Source: Okapia johnstoni (taxonomy: Eukaryota > Chordata > Mammalia > Artiodactyla > Giraffidae). From it: 64,000 nucleotides of DNA. Positions 24,173 to 35,205 of this stretch are shown here, in pieces. The translations under genes were made by a program, and so were the position numbers. The stretch lies in assembly GCA_024291935.2 (NCBI GenBank), contig CM044317.1:19986230-20050229 (forward strand), written 5' to 3'. The notes under the pieces were generated by a model. The model was not told the origin of the DNA. It saw nothing but the letters and a program-made list of their open reading frames with translations, and did not search any database. Within the stretch, counting starts at the first letter, position 1; each line of letters opens with the position of its first letter.

Positions 24173-25178
24173 TCCCTGTGTTGTACCAGGGCTTAATTTC
24201 ATGTGATTTTATTTGAGGAAAATAGGCAAGGAGGTAGCACCAGGAGGGCACTGGCCAACTCCAGTAAGTGTGCAAACCTGCATTCATACCCAGCCTGGGG
24301 ACTTACCTATGAGGTCCCAGAGGCTTCACCATTCTCCTGCACAGAGGACTACTAGGAACCATGCTTTAAATCTCAAAAGTCTTCTGTGAGAACATAGATT
24401 TCAGTCTGTTTGACAGTGCTTAAGCAAATCTTAAAGCATGTCTTGCGATGTTTTAGAATAAATTCACACATGGTAGGGGTTTGAACTGGATCATTTCTTT
24501 GTTTGCGTAACTATTCTATAACTTCATTGGCAATTGTTCCAAAACTTCACTGGGTAAAATCAGGGTCCTCTCGATTTTGTTTTGCACAGACACAAAGAAG
24601 AAGAAGTGGGAGGAGGAAGAATCAATTAAGAGGAGAAGGGAGAGGAAAACACAGCACAACCACATCAGAGTACTTTATTTAGCCTTAAAAATCCCAGTGC
24701 TCCAGTCTATAAAAATTAGGTTGCTTTCTTTCTCTAGGCAAGGTGGTACTCTGCTACTTATCTTACTGGGCTTGAAAACTCAGAGCACCATGAGACAGCC
24801 AAAAGGGTTCCACTGAGCCTTTATTTCCTAACAAATGTAGAAACAATAGCCAGAAATAACTTTCACTGCCTCCTTCTGCCTGAAGATTGGATTTTCTAAT
24901 TATCCAAACCATCTTGAACACACACAGAGAGATTTTCCAATGAACTTCTTGACATCAGGGTCAGTGACACTGTCAGCAGTTTCTTTCCAGAAACCTTTCC
25001 TAAATATGGCAAGTCCTTTCTGAACTGGTTTTGGTGGCTGGAAGACGATCACCATAGTGGTTCTTTCTTCTCCTCTATGCCACCCTTGACTAAGGTCCTG
25101 GACGTTGACGAGTCATTTTAAAAAGAGCTGTCACATCTGGGTGCTAATAAGCTTCCACAAAATGGGAAATGATAAGGT
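24173..25178. other. Unassigned DNA with a possible minus-strand exon or processed pseudogene
   Basis: A minus-strand stop-free frame occupies 24903-25112 (70 codons, with an ATG at 25055-25053 and the stop at 24902-24900). It is followed about 75 nt downstream by AATAAA at 24825-24820. No poly(A) tract, no duplication and no recognisable domain are seen, so it stays unassigned. Confidence 0.3.
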
Positions 25179-25186
25179 CTGGAACT

Positions 25187-25435
25187 GTCTATCATGCAAA
25201 AGTGAAAAGAAGTGAAAGTGAAGTCGCTCAGTCATTTCTGACTCTTTGTGACCCCGTGGACTGTAGCCTACCAGGATCCTCCATCCATGGGGATTCTCCA
25301 GGCAAGAATACTGGAGTGGGTTGCCATTTCCTTCTCCAGGGGATCTTCCCGAACTAGGGATCGAACCTGGTCTCCTGCATTGCAGGCAGACGCTTTACCC
25401 TCTGAGCCACCACATCACAGTGTCTATTATGCAAA
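25187..25435 (-). mobile_element. Bov-tA: Bov-tA SINE inserted at the 5' junction of a BovB, with TSD
   Basis: The SINE proper is 25201-25421: tail-side gaagtgaaagtgaagtcgc, Bov-A part (gtgaccccgtggactgtag), then tRNA-head complement (ctttaccctctgagccacc), slightly truncated at its 5' end. The flanks gtctatcatgcaaa (25187-25200) and gtctattatgcaaa (25422-25435) match at 13 of 14 positions, and the right copy already contains BovB sequence. The SINE is therefore younger than the BovB it sits in. An open frame that starts inside this antisense SINE reads on into the BovB reverse transcriptase to 25832; it is a fortuitous fusion. Confidence 0.93.
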
Positions 25436-27044
25436 GATGGGCACAATAAAGGACAGAAATGATATGGACCTAACAGAAGCAGAAGATAGTAAGAAGAGGT
25501 GGCAAGAATACACAGAAGAACTACACAAAAAAGATCTTAATGATCCAGATAACCACGATGTTGTGCTTACTCACCTAGAATCAGACATCCTGGAATTCGA
25601 AGTCAAGTGGACCTTAGGAAGCATCACTACAAAGCTAGTGGAGGTAATGGAATTCCCAGCTGAGCTATTTCAAGTCCTAAAAAATGATGCTGTAAAAGTG
25701 TTGCACTCAATATGCCAGCAAATTTGGAAAACTCAGCAGTGGCCACAGGACTGGAAAAGATGTTTTCATTCCAATCCCAAAGAAAGCCAATGCAAAGAAT
25801 ATTCAAACTACTGCACAACTGTACTCATCTAACACACTAGCAAAGTAGTGCTCAAAATTCCCCAAGTACATGAACCAAGAACTTCCAGGTGTTCAAGCTG
25901 GATTCAGAAAAGGCAGAGGAACCAGAGATCAAATTGCCAACATCTGCTGGATCATCGAAAAAGTGAGAGAGTTCCAGAAAAAACATCTACTTCTGCTTTA
26001 TTGACTATGCCAAAGCCTTTGATTGTGTGGATCACAACAAACTGTGGAAAATTCTTAAAGAGATGGGAATACCAGACCACCTGAACTGCCTCCCGAAAAA
26101 TTTGTATGCAGGTCAAGAAGCGACAGTTAGAACCGGACATGAAACAATGGACTGGTTCCAAACTGGGAAAGGAGTACATCATTTAACTTATAAGGAGAGT
26201 ACATCATGAGAAAAACACCAGGCTGGATGAAGCTCAAGCTGGAATCAAGATTGCTGGGAGAAATCCCAACAACCTCAGATATGCAGATGACACCACTCTT
26301 ATGGCAGAAAGTGAAGAGGAACTGAAGAGCCTCTTGATGAAACTGAAAGAGGAGGGTGAAAAAGATGGCTTAAAGCTCAACATCAGAAAACTAAGATCAT
26401 GGCATCTGGTCCCATCACTTCATGGCAAATAAATGGGGAAACAATGGAAAAAGTGAGAGACTTTATTTTCTTGGGCTCCAAAATCACTGCAGATGGTGAC
26501 TGCATCCATGAAATTAAAAGACACTTGCTCCTTAGAAGAAAAGCTATGACCAACCTAGACAGTATATTAGAAAGCAGAGACATTACTTTGCCAACAAAGC
26601 TATGGTTTTTCTAGTAGTCATGCATGGATGTGAGAGTTGGACCATAAAGAAAGCTGAGTGTCAAAGAATTGATGCTTTTGAACTGTGGTGTTGGAGAAGA
26701 CTCTTGAGAGTCCCTTGGACTGTGAGGAGTTCAAACCTGCCAATTCTACAGGAAATCAGTCCTAAATATTCATTGGAAGGACTGATGCTGAAGCGGAAAC
26801 TCTAATACTTTGGCCGCCTGATGCAAAGAACTGACTCACTGGAAAAGACCCTGATGCTGGAAAAGATTGAAGTCAGGAGGAGAAGGGGACAACAGAGGAC
26901 AAGATGGTTGGATGGCATCACTGACTTGATGGACATGAGTTTGAGTAAGCTCTGGGAGTTGGTGATGGAGAGGGAAACCTGGTGTGTTTCAGTCCATGGG
27001 GTCACAAAGAGTCAGACACAACTGAGCAACTGAATTGAACTAAA
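25422..27044 (+). mobile_element. BovB: BovB LINE, 5'-truncated, plus strand
   Basis: Begins mid-element at the segment corresponding to about 54128 of the longer copy and runs to the tail gaattgaactaaactgg. Outside the nested SINE, the insertion is bracketed by ctggaactgtcta at 25179-25191 and 27045-27057 (13 of 13), its own target duplication. The RT motif Y-A-D-D is intact at 26280-26291. Relative to the copy at 52817-55809 it lacks about 16 nt near 25868 and about 26 nt near 26175, the latter removing the conserved segment just before the RT thumb. Frameshifts and stops break it into pieces. BovB is the horizontally transferred RTE-clade LINE that mobilises Bov-tA and Bov-A2. Confidence 0.95.
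25440..26800 (+). pseudogene. BovB reverse transcriptase remnant
   Basis: Recognisable pieces of the BovB polyprotein C-terminal half. The pre-RT linker and fingers lie in 25440-25832, the palm segment with the conserved FIDYAKAFD region near 25995-26035 (frame shifted by an extra A just before it), the YADD box at 26280-26291, and the C-terminal domain with the [17 protein letters not shown] segment near 26681-26721. The enzyme would nick and copy LINE or SINE RNA at the target. No single frame spans the domain, so no active product is possible from this copy. Confidence 0.88.
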
Positions 27045-27057
27045 CTGGAACTGTCTA

Positions 27058-28649
27058 CACCATGGCAGCCCGATACCATACAATTGGAAATAACATGCTT
27101 CCTAAAGTAAGTGGCTCTGCTACCCAGTTTCCTGTGGTCATTATTGCTAACACTCTTACATCAATGAATTCAATGCAGGTTTTCATACTAAAGTCTCCAA
27201 TCAGTCTTCCTATACTACCTTCATTTAGGGTCATGATTCTTGACTTTGTTATGAATATGTTTAAATGATCTATCTCTCTGTATAGAAAAAAATTGAACAG
27301 ATACACAAATACATAATATTTTGGAGGGTTTCTGGACCTCCTGAAGCCCATGAACTGATTCCCTAGGGGCCCATGGACATTTAGTTACTAAATCCTACAC
27401 AACCACATTGCTTCTGGAAATATTTATAACATTTAAGTCGTCTACAGTTGTACTTTGAAAAATTAGCAGCTCTAACTCGTTTAAAAAGGCTCGGTCACTT
27501 TGGTTCAAATATGTCTTTAAGATGAGGAGATGACATTCTCTTAAAGCATGGAAGAAAATTTCCCTAAATGCCAGTAACTAGACTTTAAACATTACACATA
27601 TCACCACAGAAAACTGAATGATAGGACTGTAAAAGGACAGGACACAGGTCATAGATACTCAAGAATACACTTAGATAAAGTCTGTTGCCTACATTTGGAC
27701 TGCAAGTTTCTATACACTTGCCATCATTGGAATACTCAAGAATTACAAATATTTGTCATATTTTATAAACTACCAATCTGTCTTATACAGTCAATGTAGA
27801 TAAGATCTTAATGGAATTTTATTACTTTAATACTAAATCTCACTTTATAATAAAAACTTGCAGCTCAACCCCAATGGCAGAGTTTTAACTATAATCTTGC
27901 ATTACATTGACATGAAGCAACAAAGCCAATAGCATATCTTAAGATAGCGAAGAGCAAAAACATACATAATCAGCAGGAAAAGAAAGGACAGCGAACCCAG
28001 AAAGAGAAAAACATCGGAGGCAGAGAAATATGAAACTTTAATCCTTTAGACATAAACTCTAGTCCTAGAAAAATACAGAAAGCAAGACATGAAGGAAGAT
28101 TTTAATACATAGATTTACACAATATAAAAGAAACATTTTAAAGACAGCATGTACTTATTCCAAAGCTAGGAAGGTATAATATATATATACAAGGACAACA
28201 CCAGCTTTATCCCCTAAAACAAACCTCGAAATCATCATAAAGCACTTAGAATTTTCTCAGAGAATCAATTTAACTTGCAATTTAAGGTAAAGTTTAGAAC
28301 TGAAAAAAAGCTGACAACCAAAATTCTTTCCGCCTGTCAGTGTCAGATTTCATATCTTTCTAATGAAGAAGACCATCTGGCTTTCTTTCTTTATGTATGC
28401 TGTCTTTTCAGATGTGGCACTATTTGCTTCTGCTTAATTTTGTAATATTCTCTTTTCTTCCTTTACAGCTTTCTTCTCAAGCATGCCTTAGAGAACAACA
28501 GTCTCTAGAATACTGCTGAACTGCATGACTTCTGAGATTCTTGGGGAAACATTTCATTCTTTATGCTATGAGAAAAAGCTTTGAGGAAAGTTATTAGTAT
28601 AGTACATTAAAAACAATAAATATTTATTATCCCAAGTGAGTAGGAAATT
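27058..28649. other. Unassigned AT-rich DNA
   Basis: No repeat family or gene recognised. A 98-codon minus-strand open frame at 27055-27351 overlaps the BovB flank and has no domain. Confidence 0.35.
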
Positions 28650-29454
28650 GGTCTAGATTTTTTTCCCCTTCCAACTTTATTGAGCTATAGTTGACATACG
28701 GAATTGTGTGCATTTAAGATACAGCATAATGATGTGACTTATATACATTATGAAGTGATTACCACATAAGTTTAGTGAATATCCACCATCCCATGTAGAT
28801 ACAACATTAAAGAAGTAGAAAAAAATTTTTTCTATGTGATGAGAACTCTTAGGATTTACTCTTTCATGTATAATGTTGGGAAGTGACTATAGATATTTTT
28901 TAATGCTAATTTTGTTTTAAAATTATGTAAAGTGTTTACAAGTTTCAAAATCAAGTCTCTGAAGGTTGGTTTATTTTTTTTTCTTTTTTCCAGGTCCATT
29001 TTATTTATTTTTCATAAGTTTATTTATTTTTAATTGGAGGATAATTGCTCCACAATATTGCATTGGTCTCTTTCAGATACAGAGAGTAAAGTAATTCAGA
29101 ATGAGAAAAACAAATATCATATATTAATGCATATATATGGAATCTAGAAAGATGGTGCTGATGAACCTATATCTGCAGGGCAGCAATGGAGACACAGACA
29201 TAGAGAACAGACCTGTGGACATAGTGGGGATGGGAGAGGGTGAGATGACTAGAGAGAGTAGCATGGAAAATATACATTACCATATGTAAAATAGAGAGCC
29301 AGTGGAAATTTGCTGTATGATGCAGGGAGCTCATATCACGTGTTCTTTGATAACCTAGAGGGGCGAGATGGAGCTGGGGGAGGGAAGTTCAAGGGCAGCA
29401 GGGGACATATGAATAGCTGTGGCTGATTCTTGTTGATGTATGGTCTAGATTTTT
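28650..29454 (-). mobile_element. L1: L1 insertion complex with inverted segment, bracketed by 13-bp TSD
   Basis: The interval is bracketed by ggtctagattttt at 28650-28662 and 29442-29454. From the left: 28665-28950 resembles the minus strand of an older L1 3' region (aactttattgagctatagtt, gtgcatttaagatacagc). Then come T-rich runs at about 28970-29020, the minus-strand 3' end of a ruminant L1 (tttatttttaattggagg, ccacaatattgcattgg) to about 29080, and from about 29085 to 29441 the plus-strand 3' UTR of the same L1 type (tatattaatgcatatatatg, tgctgtatgatgcagggagc, gattcttgttgatgtatgg). The last two segments are nearly contiguous in L1, so this is a 5' inversion. The extra left block may be a 3' transduction or a coincident older insertion. 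Confidence 0.75.
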
Positions 29455-31579
29455 ATATGAGAATATTTTATATAAGGATCTATGACTTTCTCACATGTAG
29501 GTTAGAAAAGATTGTTCCTGGGCTCAGAGGCCTTGCAATCTAGTCTTCAGACAGAACAAAAATACAAAATTTGATCAATGTCAAATAAGTGGTACATACA
29601 AGTGTTCAGAGAAAGCAGGGGCTCAGGCAGGGTTGGGGTAATCATGAAAAGTTTCAAGGACCAGGTAGGACCTGATTGCTCTCCACATGGATACCTGTGT
29701 ATAAGATACAGTGGATGAAATATTATGATTATGATTACAAAGACTTTGAACCTCATGTCTTACTCATTTTCCTGGTCAAACCAGCTTACAGTCTTTGTGG
29801 CAAGTTCTACATGTCTACCCAGAGAACCAAATTTTAATAAAATTGCAGAGATTGAAAAATCAAAGTTATACTAAAATCAGTCTTACACTTGCTCACTCAC
29901 TTGATATAATAAACATAAGAAAGAAGGAAAAAAGACCGTGGAAAAAACATAAAGTAGTAAATGGTGTATATTTAATTGCACTCCATTAGCCATTTTTCTC
30001 TTCTCAGGTGAAGCTAAGTGGCTCCCAGAAGAGATTATCATGTCTTAGTTTTTTGGTTTCATTTTTTTAAAGCTTAGTCAATTTGGTGATTCATTAACAT
30101 GCTATCTTACTGTTGGAGTATTAGTGTTTTGAAACTCAATAAAAAATGGTTTCACCACTTATTGTTATGGTACCAGATGCCAGCATTTGATGCCAATCTT
30201 TCTCACACAGTGTTGGATCATCTAACGGATGTGTAATAACTAGAAATGACTCTGGATAGAGGAATTTAGGAAAAACAAAAAATACTTATGAATACTTGAA
30301 GAAGATGATAGAAGAAAACATACACATCCTCTGGGCCCTGCTACTCTCTTTTGAAATTTAAATTCTGTTTGATGATTTTTGCTTTTGGACAAGATTGAAT
30401 GGAGCTGGTCTAATGAGCAGAAAAAAAAAATGGATTCACTCATCTCAGTAAAGTCAGAAAGTCAGAAAGATATACACAGACTCCTTGTGCTGGGTGTATA
30501 CTCTAGAGAGTTTCTAATAAGAAAGTATTTAGAAAATAAATTTGGTTAAAAGACTATATAGTTATATGATTAAACATTTTTTCCAAGAAAGGTCTTTTAC
30601 TATTATCAAGTACAATTTACTAGGTTTCCAGGGCACAGATGGATAAACTAGGGGGTAACAGCATAAAGTAAGAGTCTAACTCACATTTCAAATTCCACAT
30701 CTCTTTTCCCCCTTCTCATTTCCTACCATCTGGCCCATAGGGAGTAACCCTGGCAGTGTGAACCTCAACTGTCACCATAAAGCACAGACTACCTGCTGTT
30801 GAGGCATTGAGGCTCTAGGGTCCTAAAATCTACAGGCACAGAACTTATCATCTCTGTTCCTAAGATCTGAGGCAAACAGTAGCTCTTCTCACCCAGCTAC
30901 ATCAACCTGGGAAAAGCAAATCAAATCACCTTGGCATCTGACATCCAAAGTCAGTGAGATTCATTCACAGGAGACTATTTTCAGTAAGCTAGGATTTAGG
31001 ACATCCCCCAGAGCAGGGATGAGGAGGTGGGCATTTCCAACAAGTTCCCAGATGCTGCTGCTGCTGTTGCTTAGGAGACCTCACTTTGAAAACCACTGGT
31101 CCATCAATAAACTCCCTTCTTTCATTATCTCAACCCACATGGCCATTTCCAGGCACGCTGAAATCATACAGAATGCCAGATTTCCTTTCTGTGAGGGCAA
31201 ACTCTTACACAGTGGCACAGCATCTAAAATAACTTTCCATATCTATTTTGAAAACAGTACAGTATCATTCCACCAATGTCATTATGGTATGCATCTATGT
31301 CCACATCGGAGTAGATGAGAACAGAAATTGGCTGATTTCTACAATCTGTTTTGTTGTGAAGTGTCTCTTCCATGGTGGATACACTCTGGTGGATATTAAT
31401 AGGCAATAGAAAGATCTTTACACTTTTTATTCATTCCATATGCCCATCAATGTGCCTCTCCCCAACATCTCCATGTCCCCAGTCTTCTCATCCCCAATCT
31501 TCTCATCTTTCTTCTTCTAGACTAGCCAACCAAACCATTCACTATTGCCCATGTGTTATTTTTATTTTTTTTACTGTGG
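29455..31579. other. Unassigned DNA
   Basis: No repeat or gene recognised. Short open frames at 30240-30443 and 31019-31318 have no domain. Confidence 0.35.
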
Positions 31580-31735
31580 ACCATTTTTTTAAGTCTTTCT
31601 TGAATTTCTTACAATATTGCTTCTGTTTTATATTTTGTCTTTCTGACCATGAGGCATGTGGGATTTTAAGTCCCTGATCAGGGATCAAAACTACGTCCCT
31701 TGCATTGGAAGGTGAAGTCTCTTGCCAGGTAAGCC
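31580..31735 (-). mobile_element. tRNA-derived ruminant SINE (CHR type), minus strand
   Basis: T-rich tail side, then ctgaccatgaggcatgtggg, gtccctgatcagggatc and cattggaaggtgaagtctc, the reverse complement of the CHR-class head. The 5' end is diverged or truncated. Confidence 0.7.
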
Positions 31736-31749
31736 TATGTGTTTTATGC

Positions 31750-33020
31750 TTCATCCTTGAGACACAAAGTAAAAGACCAGATGCTCTGCCTGGACACTAC
31801 CCATTGGGAGGGCTTTTTATTATCCTTCTTTTCAAGAACATGCCTGAATGGTACTATAGAGCAACCTCTGATCATTTTCACCTGCTCCTTTTATTAACAA
31901 TACTTAGTCTTTTTCCTCTTCCATTAGTTGGTATAAAGGATGACTCATGTTACCAAAGATGTAGACTGAAAGAGAGTCACTAAGACAATAGTGGTGAAGA
32001 AAATGGTTATCTGCCCTACATGCTAGCTCCGATTGTTTGTGCCCCTAGCTCTGTTTATGATCCCAGATGAACATCTTCCACCCTGTGAATGGTTAGTTGA
32101 TATACCTGATCTTACCATATAGTAACTCTGACAAAATCCATCTCATAATGGACAGTTCTGCCCAAATGAGCAGTTGGTGTCCCATGGTCAGGTGTCTGTC
32201 ACTCCTAGGGCCAGTAATATACCAGGAACTATTATTTAGAAGACGTACAATTCTCTGCTTACAATGGCATAGCCTTTCTCCAATACCTTGTGAACATGTG
32301 CTGTCGCTTTTCCCAGAAGAATTTGGCATAAATTCCACATGCTGCTTTTTTCCACCACAAATATCTATTACACCACTGTATGGCTTGACAGATCACACAG
32401 CTCAATGGCAAGGAATTCACACTGCAGACTGGACTTGATACAAGGCTCTTGCTTGCTGTGGGCCTAATTCAAAACTGGCAGCTTTTTGTGTCACTCAATA
32501 TAGGTCAGAGTGTTATTCTCAAGTGTGGGATATGCTGCATCTACAACTTAAAAAGTCTACGAAGCATTGGATATTCTTCTTTATGGTAGAAGTTGCAAAA
32601 TTAATAACCTATCCTTTATTTTGAGGAGATGCACTGATGTGCAGGATCTGAAGAGTCCCTGACTGTTTAGTCCCATTTCTCTAGAACACAGGTGTCCTCA
32701 CAAAGTTCTCCAACATACTAGCCATTTCTTGCATATTCTTGCTGTTTTACATGATATTATCAATACAGCAAACCAGTGTCACATTCTATAGGATGTTCAT
32801 CTGATCTATATTATGACAGCTAAAGAGAGAGTTGATGTAATACTGGAAAAAAATGGTAAATACTACCATCCAAAGCGAATAAAACTTTCTGTTGGATAGA
32901 AAAGAATGCTAAGGAAAAATTCCTAAGGAAGACTGATGGGTAATGGACATCTTCTGTCAGCCCTTCTATCAGCTGCGAATAATAGTCCTGGAGAAGGATT
33001 CTGAGCAGGGCCACAAAACA
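31750..33020 (-). pseudogene. ERVL-type endogenous retrovirus pol remnant, minus strand
   Basis: The plus strand carries several landmarks of antisense ERVL internal sequence: ttggtgtcccatgg, cactcctagggccagtaat, accaggaactattattta and gcaaaccagtgtcacattct. The RT active-site position falls near 32755-32785 and is decayed: the tyrosine and second aspartate of the YIDD-type box are both replaced. Order on the minus strand runs RT (right) toward RNase H/integrase (left). I find no LTRs attached. This is an old class III (ERVL) fossil with many stops. The assignment rests on remembered landmarks. Confidence 0.6.
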
Positions 33021-33109
33021 TGTGCACTACACAAAAATTAATATTCTAAGAATTATGAGTATTATTAAAACCAATTTTAATAAAATAATGTGACTATAGG
33101 ACACTTTAC

Positions 33110-33245
33110 TATTCATGAAGTATCGTGAAAAATTACATTTTTCTCTACAACAACTCTGTGACAATATCAGGTTGGGTACTATTATCTTTAATTTATAGAT
33201 TTTTAAAACCCAGAGGCTCAGAGAACTTAAACTAATCCCTTATGT
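33110..33245 (+). repeat. MIR: MIR SINE fragment
   Basis: acaacaactctgtgacaat, tgggtactattatctttaat and ccagaggctcagagaactta follow the order of the MIR 3' half on the plus strand. Confidence 0.6.
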
Positions 33246-33927
33246 TAGAAAAACTATCACTTGATGTTTGATGTTTTCACAAATACCAAACATTTGATAT
33301 TCATATAATTATCAAATGATAAAACGCCCACACAACCTGACTTCCAGTTAAAAGCATTTCCCACTCTCCTACTGAGGATTTTGTATGATAAATAAGATGA
33401 AAGATGCAATAAGAAGAGTATAACATCACGCGTTCCCTCTAGAATATGAGTGAATTTTTTTTAAACTTTTTATTACAGCTCTGTTCTTTTACACTAAGAA
33501 ATAATTATAAGGACTGACACTCAAGAAGCAGGTCAATCAGTGAATTAAGAATAGGATTATTTTTAAAGTAAGAGTGCTTGACAGTTCTTGCGAGCTGGAG
33601 GGAGGCAGCTCTTCAAACTATGAAATAAAATAAATATCTTCTCGGAGAGTTAAAAAAAAAATCAATGCTTAAAGGATTAGAAAAGAATTAAGCAAATTCA
33701 TCTCTGAAAGAAAGACTAGTACCTAGACCCACGAATTTCAGCTCCAATCAGAATGAAAATCTAAAGAACAATAGCAAGCCATATGAAAAAACTTAGTTAG
33801 CCATGGAAGGAGAGAACAGGTAGCTCCAGTGGCAATATTGACATTACCAAATCAGCCCTGTCCCTATTAGAGTGTGTCCAGCCAAGAATTGACCACCAAG
33901 CCCCAGTGGGAAGCAGATTCAAAAGAC
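33246..33927. other. Unassigned DNA
   Basis: AT-rich sequence, nothing recognised. Confidence 0.35.
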
Positions 33928-34309
33928 GAAAATGGATGTGAGCTTCCCTGGGGCTCAGTGGTAAAGAATCTGTCTGCCAATGCAGGAGACAAGGGTTCAA
34001 TCCCTGATCCAGGAAGATCCCACATGTCGCAGAGCAACTAAGCTCGTGCACACAACTAATGAAACTGCTCTGTTGAGCTACAACTATTGAGACCACATGC
34101 CACAATTATTGAAGCCTGTGTGCCCTGGAGCCTGTGTTCTGCAACAAGAGAAGCCACTACAATGAGAAGCCTGTGCCCCATAACTAGAGAGTAGCCCTTG
34201 CTCACCAGTACTAGAGAAAAGTCTGCATGCAGCAGCAAAGACCAAGCACAACCAAAAGTAAATAAATTAATTAAATTATAAAAAACAACAACAAAAAGAA
34301 GATGGATGT
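33928..34309 (+). mobile_element. CHR-type tRNA SINE, plus strand, with TSD
   Basis: Head gagcttccctggggctcag, B-box-like gggttcaatccctgatcc, then the long body (catgtcgcagagcaactaag, ctggagcctgtgttctgcaa, aatgagaagcctgtgccc) and an A-rich tail. Flanked by gaaaatggatgt (33928-33939) and gaagatggatgt (34298-34309), 11 of 12 identical. The SINE proper is 33940-34297, nearly full length. Confidence 0.88.
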
Positions 34310-34429
34310 ATTAGCCCATCTATGGTTGAAATCACCAAACATCTTTGTGAAAATAAACCCTATGTTGATGCTGGCAATGATTTCTATCAATTAGTTAATT
34401 AATTAATTTCATCAAATTCATTAATTAGC

Positions 34430-35205
34430 ACCAGGTGTTTTCTGGTGCCATCTTTAGGATTTTCTGTGTATGATATCATTTCCTCTGCAAACAATGACAG
34501 TTTTACTTCTTTTTTAATTTGGATTCCTTTTATTTCTTTTCTTCTCTGATGAGGCATGGATGGACCTAGCGTCTGTTGTACAGTGAGGTAAGTTAGAAAA
34601 ACAAAAATCATATATTAATGCATATACATGGAACCTAGAAAAATAGTACAGATAAACCGATTTGCAGGGCAGAAACAGAGACACAGATGTAGAGAATGGA
34701 CATGTGGACACAGAGCAGGAAGGGGAGGATGGAACGAATTGAAGGAGCAGCACTGACAGGTATACACTACCAGGCTTCCCTAGTAGCTCAGCTGGTAAAG
34801 AGTCCTCCTGCAGTGCAGGTGACCTGGGTTTGATCCCTAGGTTGGAAAGATCCCCTGGAGGAAGGCGTGGCAACCCACTCCAGTATTCTTGCCTGGAGAA
34901 TCCCCAGGGACAGAGGAGCCTGGTGGGCTACAGTCCATGGGGTCACAAAGAGTCGGACATGACTGAGTGACTAAACACACATATACACCACCATGTGCAG
35001 AATAAAATAGCTGGTGGGAAGCTGCTGCATAGCAGAGGGAGCTCAGCTCGGTGCTCTGTGATGACCTAGATGGGTAGAATGGGAGGTGGGGGTAGGAGGG
35101 AGGTTCAAGAGTGAGAGGATATATGTATACATGTAGGTGATTCACATGGTTATACAGCAGAAACTAACACAACATTGTAAAGCACTTATACTCCAATAAA
35201 AATAA
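34430..35205 (+). mobile_element. L1: L1 3' end with inverted 5' segment, interrupted by Bov-tA
   Basis: 34430-34555 is antisense L1 ORF2 (ctgcaaacaatgacagtttt, aatttggattccttttattt). At about 34556 the strand switches to sense L1 3' UTR (gatggacctagcgtctgttg, tatattaatgcatatacatg, tttgcagggcagaaacagag), which continues past the Bov-tA at 34773-34981 to gctgctgcatagcagaggga, acaacattgtaaagcac and the tail near 35205. The inversion junction again fits twin priming. A clean duplication for the L1 was not found. Confidence 0.85.
34761..34993 (+). mobile_element. Bov-tA: Bov-tA SINE inside the L1, plus strand, with TSD
   Basis: tRNA head ggcttccctagtagctcag and gtgacctgggtttgatccc, then the Bov-A body (cccactccagtattcttgcc, gagtcggacatgactgag). 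The flanks tatacactacca (34761-34772) and tatacaccacca (34982-34993) match 11 of 12. It is younger than the host L1. Confidence 0.93.

Noticed and set aside
25248..25832. A 194-codon plus-strand open frame
   Set aside because: It begins inside an antisense Bov-tA and runs into BovB RT sequence. The two parts are joined by the nested insertion, not by selection.
32097..32438. A 113-codon plus-strand open frame
   Set aside because: Opposite strand of the ERVL pol remnant; the retroviral signal is on the minus strand.
34514..35145. Minus-strand open frames of 119 and 102 codons
   Set aside because: Antisense of the L1 3' UTR and the Bov-tA inside it.
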